64,000 bases of DNA from Xanthobacter sp. NM-25. Lineage in GTDB: Bacteria; Pseudomonadota; Alphaproteobacteria; Rhizobiales; Xanthobacteraceae. Each line of letters starts with the position of its first letter. Position 1 is the first letter of the stretch. This document shows, piece by piece, positions 26,167 to 32,827 of the stretch. The position numbers were made by a program, and so were the translations under genes. The stretch covers positions 186,001 to 250,000 of the forward strand of contig NZ_JACBFS010000003.1 in NCBI RefSeq assembly GCF_022138605.1. The letters are read 5' to 3'. The notes under the pieces are model-generated. The model had not been told where the DNA came from and ran no database searches. It saw only the letters and a list, made by a program, of their open reading frames with translations.

Positions 26167-26853
26167 GTGCCGCGCCGCGCCCTGCGTCTGTTGGCGCTGC
26201 TGCTGGGGTTGGCGCCGGCGGCGGTCCTGGGGCAGGGGCTCGATGTTCTGGCGCTGTATGGCGAGCTGCAGGTGGCGCAGCCGAACGGCTTTCCGCACTA
26301 TGAGATCACCGCCGGGCGTGGTGGGGCGCGGGTCTCGGGCGGCAGCGTTCACGGTTCGCGAACGCGGGTGGAGGTGCTGCTCGACCAGCCCCATGCGTTC
26401 CTGCGCCTCGTCGATCGCGGTGAAGGGGAGGGGGCGCCCACCCTGGTGACCGAGGTGGTTGCCTGGATCGATCCCGAAGGCGCACCGCTGGTGGGCCTCA
26501 GCGAGTGGGGCAGCAGGGGCGGCGTGCCGTTCGGCGGGCGCCTTCGCTTTTATTCCCGTTTGTCCGGCCGCTGGAACCTGGTGACCGCCCAGGTGTGGCC
26601 GAGCCTCGACACCCCACTTTGCGGCACCCCGCCGGAAGACGTGACCGAGGAGGCGGCCGGGTGGGACGGGCTGGGCGCGCTGGTGGCGCTGCTGCCGCGC
26701 ACAGGCACCGATGTCGCTGCCTGGTGCGTGGGCTCAAGCCCACGGGCCGGCACCGGCGCCATGGTCATGTGGGAGCGCGCCCGGGGGGTCTTTCAACGCG
26801 GCGCCGCTCTCGTCGGTCCGCCATCTTGGCCATTGGCCCCGTCCGGCCGCTGA
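26167..26853 (+). CDS. Exported protein of unknown function
   Basis: A 228-residue protein starting at GTG 26167, with GGAAGG upstream. A Sec signal (RRALRLLALLLGLAPAAVLG) is cleaved after GQG or nearby. The mature part is beta-rich, opens LDVLALYGELQVAQPNGFPHYE and contains two Cys that could form a periplasmic disulfide (TPLCGTP and AAWCVGS). I do not recognise the family. It starts 4 bases after the RluA gene and is probably cotranscribed with it, although their functions look unrelated. Confidence 0.75.
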   Translation: MPRRALRLLALLLGLAPAAVLGQGLDVLALYGELQVAQPNGFPHYEITAGRGGARVSGGSVHGSRTRVEVLLDQPHAFLRLVDRGEGEGAPTLVTEVVAWIDPEGAPLVGLSEWGSRGGVPFGGRLRFYSRLSGRWNLVTAQVWPSLDTPLCGTPPEDVTEEAAGWDGLGALVALLPRTGTDVAAWCVGSSPRAGTGAMVMWERARGVFQRGAALVGPPSWPLAPSGR

Positions 26854-26915
26854 GAGGGTGAGGTGCCCGCAAGCGAAAGCGCGGCAGAATCGTCCGCTGG
26901 CGCTGGAGGGCTGTT

Positions 26916-26945
26916 GCAACCCATGGTCTACGAGCAATGGGTTGC
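26916..26945. repeat. 9-base inverted repeat upstream of the TRAP operon
   Basis: GCAACCCAT (26916-26924) and ATGGGTTGC (26937-26945) are perfect inverted arms around a 12-base spacer. It is the first of two such structures in the 305-base gap 26854-27158. It could be a regulator site for the TRAP genes or a terminator for the upstream unknown gene; no T tract follows. Confidence 0.55.
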
Positions 26946-26991
26946 TGCATCTTCGCGGTCATGCGCGATGGCTGGGGCTTCAGACTTTAGT

Positions 26992-27042
26992 CGAATCCGC
27001 TTGCGCCGCAGTCCATGGAACACGCCGAGCCATGCGGATTCG
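26992..27042. repeat. Second 9-base inverted repeat upstream of the TRAP operon
   Basis: CGAATCCGC (26992-27000) and GCGGATTCG (27034-27042) are perfect inverted arms 33 bases apart. Repeat centres are about 86 bases from those of the first inverted repeat. Two separate long-armed repeats in one control region suggest looped operator binding or a structured leader. The rest of the gap shows no gene. Confidence 0.5.
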
Positions 27043-27158
27043 GGGGCCCTTGCTCTTGCGGCCTGTTGTGGTTTGCCTATGGTGCCGGCTCAAAGGGCCG
27101 TCACCAGGGTCAGATGTGCGGTCCGGCAAAAACGTGTTCGCCCGAGGGACGCATACCC

Positions 27159-27776
27159 ATGACACCCCTGCTCGCGCTCGCCCGTGGCATTGACGCCGTC
27201 AATGCGCGGATCGGCAAGGCCGCCGCCTGGCTGATCGTGGTCGCCATCCTGGTTTCCGCGATCAATGCCATCGTGCGCAAGTTGTTCGATGTCAGCTCCA
27301 ATTCATGGCTGGAACTGCAATGGGTGCTGTTCTCGGCGGTATTCCTGCTGTGCGCGTCCTGGACCCTGCTCGACAATGAGCACATCCGCATCGACATTGT
27401 GAACGCCCATCTCAGCAAGCGGATGCGAGATGGTATCGATGTGTTCGGGCATCTGTTCTTTTTGCTGCCCTTCTCCATCCTGCTGCTTTGGACGTCCATT
27501 CCCTTCTTCCTCAGTTCCTATGCCATCGACGAGCAGTCGCTGAATGCGGGCGGGCTCCCGCAGTGGCCGGCCAAGATGCTGGTGCCGCTGGGCTTCTTCT
27601 TTCTGACGTTGCAGGGCATCTCGGAACTCATCAAGCGCGTCGCCGTGATGATGGGGCGCATGGACGATCCCCACGAGGGGCCGGGCGGCACCCATGCGGC
27701 GCTCGCGGCCGAGGCTGAGCGGCTTCTGGACGATCACGAGGGGGACGCCGCCGGCTCCTCCCAGGCGCAGCGCTGA
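27159..27776 (+). CDS. TRAP transporter small permease (DctQ)
   Basis: A 205-residue membrane protein with four helices. GAGGGA about 9 bases before the ATG sets the start. The helix ELQWVLFSAVFLLCASWTL and the motif DNEHIRIDIV are typical of DctQ. A hydrophilic Ala/Glu-rich tail of about 40 residues follows the last helix. TRAP Q and M subunits form a sodium-coupled importer that needs a periplasmic P subunit. No P gene is in this window. It is followed after 10 bases by the M subunit. Confidence 0.93.
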   Translation: MTPLLALARGIDAVNARIGKAAAWLIVVAILVSAINAIVRKLFDVSSNSWLELQWVLFSAVFLLCASWTLLDNEHIRIDIVNAHLSKRMRDGIDVFGHLFFLLPFSILLLWTSIPFFLSSYAIDEQSLNAGGLPQWPAKMLVPLGFFFLTLQGISELIKRVAVMMGRMDDPHEGPGGTHAALAAEAERLLDDHEGDAAGSSQAQR

Positions 27777-27786
27777 GGGGGCGGGG

Positions 27787-29748
27787 ATGCTCGATCTTGT
27801 GATCTCGATGCTGCGTCGCCCGCGTCTCGCCCATCTGGCCGCGGTGGTGCTGGGCGCGCTCGCTTTGGTGGCCTTCCTGCCCGATGTGGCGATGGCGGCC
27901 GAGCCCGGTTTTCGCGGCTGGTTCATCCACAATATGGCGCCCATCATGTTCGCGGCGCTGGTGGTGTTCCTGCTGCTCGGCTACCCGGTGGCCTTCTCCC
28001 TTGCCGCCAATGGCCTGATCTTCGGCGTCATCGGCATCTACCTCGGCCTGTTCCGGCCGGACTTCCTGCAGGCGCTGCCCGAGCGCGTCTATGGCACCAT
28101 GAACAATGAGGTGCTGCTGGCGGTCCCCTTCTTCACCTTCATGGGCCTCATTCTTGAGCGCTCCGGCATGGCCGAGGATCTGCTGGACACCATCGGCCAG
28201 GTGTTCGGCTCCATTCGTGGTGGCCTGGCCTATGCGGTGATCTTCGTGGGCGCGCTGCTTGCGGCCACCACCGGCGTGGTGGCCGCCTCGGTGATCTCCA
28301 TGGGCCTCATCTCCTTGCCCATCATGCTGCGCTACGGCTATGATCGGCGGGTGGCTTCCGGTGTCATCGCCGCCTCGGGCACCCTGGCGCAGATCATTCC
28401 GCCCTCGCTGGTGCTGATCGTGATGGCGGACCAGCTGAACCGGTCCGTGGGCGACATGTATGAGGGCGCCTTCATCCCGGGCCTGCTGCTCTCCAGCTTC
28501 TACGCGCTTTATATTTTCCTTGTTTCCACCTTCTTCCCGAAGGCGGCGCCCGGCCTGCCGCTGGAGGCGCAGACCCTGCGGCCGCCGGACGAGAAGCACG
28601 GCTTCGCCCGGGTGCTGGGGGCGCTGACCGCCGCCGGATTCGCGGTGCTGCTCGCCACCGGCTCGCTGCCGCATCTCACTGCCGATCTCCTACCGGGCTT
28701 CGCCAACACCGCCGCGTGGGGCGTGGTGTCGTTCGCGGTGCTCTATTTCATCATGTCCGGCACCGCGCGGCTGCTCACCCCCTCGCTCTATATCGCGCTC
28801 GCCATCGCCATCACCGCCGCCATCTGGCTGATGAACCGGTCCGAGGTGAAGTTCGGGTCGGATTACGTGGTGCTCGCCATGTCGGCCACAGTGGCCCTGG
28901 CGTTCGTCATCGCCGTCATCAACCGGGTGTTCCGCCTGGGCCTGCTCTCCAAGCTGGCGGAGCAGGTGGTGTTCGTGATGGTGCCGCCGCTGGCGCTGAT
29001 CTTCCTGGTGCTGGGCACCATCTTCATCGGTGTCGCCACGCCGACGGAAGGCGGCGCCATGGGCTCGGTGGGGGCGCTTGCGCTGGCCATCGGCCGCGGA
29101 CGGCTCAAGGTTGATCTGCTGCGGCAAGCCACCTATTCCACCGCCAAGCTGTCCGCCTTCGTGCTGTTCATCCTGCTGGGCGCACGCGTGTTCTCGCTCA
29201 CCTTCTATGGCGTGGACGGGCACAAATGGGTGGAAGAGCTGCTGGTGTCGCTGCCCGGCGGCGAGGCGGGCTTCCTCATCGCCGTGAACATTCTGGTGTT
29301 CGTGCTGGCGTTCTTCCTCGATTATTTCGAGCTCGCCTTCATCATCATCCCGCTCCTGGGGCCGGCCGCCGACAAGCTCGGCATCGACCTCATCTGGTTC
29401 GGCGTGATGCTGGCGGTGAACATGCAGACCTCGTTCATGCACCCGCCCTTCGGCTTCGCCTTGTTCTTCCTGCGCTCGGTGGCGCCCAAGCTGCCCTATG
29501 TGGACCGGGTGACAGGCAAGACCATGCAACCGATCACCACAGGCCAGATCTATTGGGGCGCGGTGCCGTTCGTGTGCATCCAGCTGGTGATGGTGGCGCT
29601 CATCATCCTGTTCCCGCAGATGGTGACCCACTACAAGTCGGGCGCGGTGCAGCTGGATCAGAATCAGGTGCAGCAGCAATTCGATAGCCTCACCCCGAGC
29701 TTCGATGCGCCGCCCCCGCCGATGCTGGATTTTGGCAATCCGAAGTAG
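27787..29748 (+). CDS. TRAP transporter large permease (DctM), oversized
   Basis: A 653-residue membrane protein; ordinary DctM is about 430. The start is set by AGGGGG ahead of ATG 27787. The family core is visible in NNEVLLAVPFFTFMGLILE, ATTGVVAASVISMG and the late helices MQTSFMHPPFGFALFF. About 130 extra residues (roughly 250-400), with three or four helices and a basic loop, interrupt the core, and a polar C-terminal tail follows the last helix. Long M proteins of this kind are known in proteobacteria and often import mannitol-like, organic-acid or unknown solutes. The binding protein is missing nearby. Confidence 0.92.
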   Translation: MLDLVISMLRRPRLAHLAAVVLGALALVAFLPDVAMAAEPGFRGWFIHNMAPIMFAALVVFLLLGYPVAFSLAANGLIFGVIGIYLGLFRPDFLQALPERVYGTMNNEVLLAVPFFTFMGLILERSGMAEDLLDTIGQVFGSIRGGLAYAVIFVGALLAATTGVVAASVISMGLISLPIMLRYGYDRRVASGVIAASGTLAQIIPPSLVLIVMADQLNRSVGDMYEGAFIPGLLLSSFYALYIFLVSTFFPKAAPGLPLEAQTLRPPDEKHGFARVLGALTAAGFAVLLATGSLPHLTADLLPGFANTAAWGVVSFAVLYFIMSGTARLLTPSLYIALAIAITAAIWLMNRSEVKFGSDYVVLAMSATVALAFVIAVINRVFRLGLLSKLAEQVVFVMVPPLALIFLVLGTIFIGVATPTEGGAMGSVGALALAIGRGRLKVDLLRQATYSTAKLSAFVLFILLGARVFSLTFYGVDGHKWVEELLVSLPGGEAGFLIAVNILVFVLAFFLDYFELAFIIIPLLGPAADKLGIDLIWFGVMLAVNMQTSFMHPPFGFALFFLRSVAPKLPYVDRVTGKTMQPITTGQIYWGAVPFVCIQLVMVALIILFPQMVTHYKSGAVQLDQNQVQQQFDSLTPSFDAPPPPMLDFGNPK

Positions 29749-29884
29749 GTCTGCCACATTAACCTGCTATGGGGCCGGCTTCCGGTAGAGGGAGCAAGGG
29801 GTGGCGCGCGACGGGCGCCGCCCTTCCCCTGTCCTCGGGCCCCGTGAAGGGCCATATGAGGGGGCGAGGCAAAGGCGGAGACGC

Positions 29885-30685
29885 ATGAACACCAAGCACG
29901 AATTCTGTCCGGGGTGCGGTGCGCAGGTCTATCCGGAAGAGACGCAGTGCCCCTTCTGTGGACGCTCCCTGCGCAATCGGGCGCTGATACCGGTGGTGAT
30001 CGGCTTGGCGGGGACGGCGGTGGCGCTGGTGTCCGGCGCGCTGGTGTGGTGGGTGTTGTCTTCGCCGGCCCCGGTGCGTTCCGCCGGGCCTGCGCCGGCC
30101 AACTCTGCGTCGCCCGCGCCGACGCCCACCATCTCTGCGTCGCCCGCGCCGACGCCCACCATCTCTGCGTCGCCTGCGGCACCATCCACGCCGGCGTCGC
30201 CCGCGGTGGCGGAGGCCCCGGCGCCGGTGGCACCCGCCGCGCCCCCCGTGGCTCCACCGCCCAGCAGCGAGACTTCCGCTTTCGCGCCGCCGCCCGCGCC
30301 TGAACGGCCGGCGTTGGCGCGGCCTGAACCTGCGGCAGCGCCGGCGATGCCTTCGGTGGCGGCCGTGCCGCCGTCTCTGGCCGCACCCCTGACCCGCTCC
30401 ACGGACACGCCGGCGGACGCGGAATCGCGCCGCGCCTTCGCCAAGAGCAAGCAGGAGAGCTTCGCTCAGAACGGGCTCGACCTGAAGGTGACCACCTCCG
30501 GGCCAGAGGACACCACACTGACCATCACGTTCAATTTCTCCGCCAAGACGGCGGCCGAGCTGATCATCGCCGGCCCGTTCCCGAAACAGTGCGAGCAGCG
30601 GGGCTTCAAGGACATCTTGTTCGAGGATCCCACCGGCACCACCTGGGTCTATGACATCGCCACCCAGAAGATGACCTTGAAATGA
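29885..30685 (+). CDS. Zinc-ribbon, single-pass membrane protein with Ala/Pro repeat linker
   Basis: A 266-residue protein. An N-terminal zinc ribbon has CPGCG and CPFCG (Cys pairs at about 8/11 and 22/25). A membrane helix follows at about 37-58. Then comes a Pro/Ala/Ser-rich linker of about 115 residues with an exact 30-base DNA repeat. The conserved C-terminal domain (about 190-266) contains FNFSAKTAAELIIAG and ends in KMTLK. Topology is probably zinc ribbon in the cytoplasm and C-terminal domain in the periplasm. The start follows AGGCGGAG. It overlaps the HAD gene by ATGA, suggesting coupled expression. The family is not recognised. Confidence 0.8.
   Translation: MNTKHEFCPGCGAQVYPEETQCPFCGRSLRNRALIPVVIGLAGTAVALVSGALVWWVLSSPAPVRSAGPAPANSASPAPTPTISASPAPTPTISASPAAPSTPASPAVAEAPAPVAPAAPPVAPPPSSETSAFAPPPAPERPALARPEPAAAPAMPSVAAVPPSLAAPLTRSTDTPADAESRRAFAKSKQESFAQNGLDLKVTTSGPEDTTLTITFNFSAKTAAELIIAGPFPKQCEQRGFKDILFEDPTGTTWVYDIATQKMTLK
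30104..30173 (+). repeat. 30-base in-frame tandem repeat in the zinc-ribbon protein
   Basis: Two exact 30-base copies (30104-30133 and 30134-30163) are followed by a partial third. The unit encodes ten residues of the pattern SASPAPTPTI. Copy number can change by slippage without breaking the frame, so linker length may differ between strains. Confidence 0.85.
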
Positions 30686-31419
30686 GCACGCCGTCCCAGC
30701 CTTCCCCCGCTCCCACGTCCGATGGCGCCTTGACCCTGATCCTGTTCGATTGCGACGGGACGCTGGTCGACAGCCAGCACATGATCGTGCAGGCCATGCA
30801 CGACGCCCATGCGGCGCTGGGCCTGGCGGTGCCGGAGCGGGCCGAGCTTCTCTCCATCGTCGGCCTGTCGCTGCCCGAGGCCTTCACCGTGCTGGCGCGG
30901 GGCGATGCGCATTATCCCGTCATGGAGATGGCGGAGGCCTATCGCAGCGCCTTCATGCGGCTGCGCGACATCCGGCCGCCGGAGCCCATGTTCCCTGGCG
31001 CCCGGGAGGTGCTGGAGGGCCTGCGCGCCCGTGACGACGTGCTGCTCGGCATGGTCACCGGCAAGGCGCGGCGCGGGGTGGACCGGGTGCTCAAGGCGCA
31101 GGACATGGTGGGCTGGTTCGCCACCATCCAGACCGCAGATGATGCGCCCTCCAAGCCCCATCCCGCCATGGTGCAGCAGGCGATGATGGAAACCGGCATC
31201 GGCCCCGCCCGCACGGTGGTGGTGGGCGATACCTCGTTCGACATGGCCATGGCGCGGGCGGCGGGCGCCTCGGCGCTGGGGGTCGAGTGGGGCTATCACG
31301 AGACCGAGGCGCTCTGGCATGCCGGCGCGCAGCAGGTGGTGGACCACTTCGGCGCGGTCCCGGCCGCGCTTTCGCAGCTGCTGGCCGCCGCCGCCCTGCC
31401 GCAGGAACGGAGGGCGTGA
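30682..31419 (+). CDS. HAD family hydrolase (phosphoglycolate phosphatase-like)
   Basis: A 245-residue HAD-IA hydrolase. Motif I is DCDGTLVDS near residue 24, motif II VTGKAR, motif III Lys in KPHPAMV, and motif IV GDTSFDMAMA. The cap is a small helical bundle, as in Gph. It dephosphorylates small metabolites or 2-phosphoglycolate. An ATGA overlap joins it to the zinc-ribbon gene, and its stop overlaps the ATP12 start by one base. Confidence 0.93.
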   Translation: MSTPSQPSPAPTSDGALTLILFDCDGTLVDSQHMIVQAMHDAHAALGLAVPERAELLSIVGLSLPEAFTVLARGDAHYPVMEMAEAYRSAFMRLRDIRPPEPMFPGAREVLEGLRARDDVLLGMVTGKARRGVDRVLKAQDMVGWFATIQTADDAPSKPHPAMVQQAMMETGIGPARTVVVGDTSFDMAMARAAGASALGVEWGYHETEALWHAGAQQVVDHFGAVPAALSQLLAAAALPQERRA

Positions 31420-32195
31420 TGCGCGATAGTCTCGGTGATCTGGAGAGCGGCGCGGACAACCCCATGGCGCGCGCCCAGGCGGCGCAGCGCCCAGCCCGCC
31501 CCAAGCGCTTCTATAAGGAGGCAGGCGTGGGCCCGGTGGAGGGTGGCTTCGCCGTGCTGCTGGACGGCCGCCCGGTGCGCACGCCGGCGCGGGCGGTGCT
31601 GGCGGTGCCGACCCAGGCCCTCGCCGAGGAGCTGGCGGCGGAATGGGCCGCACAAGGGGAGGAGATCGACCCCTTCTCCATGCCGCTGACCCGCCTCGTG
31701 AATGTCGCCCTCGACCGGGTCGCCCCCGAGGCTGCGGCGGTGCGGGAGGAAGTGGCGAACTATGCCGGCACAGATCTTCTGTTCTACCGTGCCGAAGGGC
31801 CGGATGCGCTGCTGGCGCGCCAGGCGGCCCAGTGGGACCCCATCCTTGAGTGGCTCAACGAGACCCACGGCGCCCGCTTCTTCCTCAGCGAAGGCATTCG
31901 CCATGTGGCCCAGCCCGATGACGCTTTGGCGCGGGTGAGGGCGCGGCTGCCGCAGGGGCCGCTGGCGCTGGCGGCGCTGCATGTCATCACCACCCTGACC
32001 GGTTCGGCCCTGCTGGCGCTGGCGCTGGCCGAGGGGCGGCTCGATGCCGACGCGGTGTGGGCCGCCGCCCATGTGGATGAGGATTGGAACCGCGACCAGT
32101 GGGGTGAGGATGAGCTCGCCGCCGCCCGCCGTGCGGCCCGGCGCCTCGAATTCGACGCCGCGGCGGCGCTGCTGGCCCAGGCGCCCGACGCCTGA
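31419..32195 (+). CDS. ATP12 family F1-ATPase assembly chaperone
   Basis: A 258-residue protein. PKRFYKEAGVGPVEGGFAVLLDGRPVRTPA near residues 29-58 is the ATP12 N-terminal signature, followed by AEEWAAQ-like EEIDPFSMPLTRLVN and a helical C-terminal domain. ATP12 binds the alpha subunit of F1-ATPase during assembly in mitochondria and alphaproteobacteria. The ATG overlaps the HAD stop (TGATG). The end is 4 bases from convergent putR. Confidence 0.93.
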   Translation: MRDSLGDLESGADNPMARAQAAQRPARPKRFYKEAGVGPVEGGFAVLLDGRPVRTPARAVLAVPTQALAEELAAEWAAQGEEIDPFSMPLTRLVNVALDRVAPEAAAVREEVANYAGTDLLFYRAEGPDALLARQAAQWDPILEWLNETHGARFFLSEGIRHVAQPDDALARVRARLPQGPLALAALHVITTLTGSALLALALAEGRLDADAVWAAAHVDEDWNRDQWGEDELAAARRAARRLEFDAAAALLAQAPDA

Positions 32196-32199
32196 TGGC

Positions 32200-32667
32200 T
32201 CACGGTGCGTCGTCCTTCACCGATTCCATGACCACATAAGTGGACGTGCTGGCGACGCAGGGCAAAGCGGAGATCTTCTCGCCCAGCACCTGCCGGTAGC
32301 GGCGGATGTCGCGTGTGCGCACCTTCAACAGATAATCGAACGGCCCCGCGATCATGTGGCATTCCTCCACCTCGCGGAGGCGCCGCACCGCCGCGTTGAA
32401 GGCGGAGAGGGAGGCTTCCGTGGTGTCGGAGAGCTTCACCTCGGTGAAGGCGATGTGGTCGAGCCCCAGCTTCACCGGATCGAGCTGCGCCCGGAACCCG
32501 CGGATATAGCCTTCGTCCACCAGCCGTTTGAGGCGCGCCTGGCATGGTGTACGCGACAGGCCCACCCGCGCCGACAGATCGGTGATGGACATGCGCCCAT
32601 CGGCGCTGAGCGCTTCCAGAATGCGCTGATCGAAAGCATCAAGTTGACTAAGTTCTGGCTCTGTCAT
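32200..32667 (-). CDS. putR: Lrp/AsnC family regulator, probable PutR
   Basis: A 155-residue protein. An N-terminal helix-turn-helix (ISITDLSARVGLSRTPCQARLKRL, about 28-50) precedes an AsnC-type RAM domain with GPFDYLLKVRTRDIRRY near 107. In rhizobia and Rhodobacter, PutR activates divergent putA in response to proline and represses itself. Divergent placement next to putA, and the absence of an N-terminal DNA-binding domain from PutA, support that role here. Confidence 0.9.
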   Translation of the reverse strand: MTEPELSQLDAFDQRILEALSADGRMSITDLSARVGLSRTPCQARLKRLVDEGYIRGFRAQLDPVKLGLDHIAFTEVKLSDTTEASLSAFNAAVRRLREVEECHMIAGPFDYLLKVRTRDIRRYRQVLGEKISALPCVASTSTYVVMESVKDDAP

Positions 32668-32681
32668 GGGTGATATGACTG

Positions 32682-32727
32682 CATATGGCGATCATTTCAT
32701 AAAATTCTGATGCCATTCTCCCATATG
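32682..32727. promoter_or_regulatory. putR: Candidate PutR operator pair
   Basis: Two CATATG palindromes occur at 32682-32687 and 32722-32727. Their start-to-start distance is 40 bases, about four helical turns. They lie in the AT-rich part of the putR-putA gap (32668-32827). Such phasing suits a wrapped Lrp octamer. No consensus -35/-10 pair was identified. Confidence 0.5.
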
Positions 32728-32827
32728 AAAAGTCGGAATGCAAAAGCGGGTCTTGCTACCCTTTAGGGGACTGACGCCCCCGCCTTCGCCCAGCCTGCGG
32801 GCGGCGCAGTCGCAAGGATCGCGCCCC

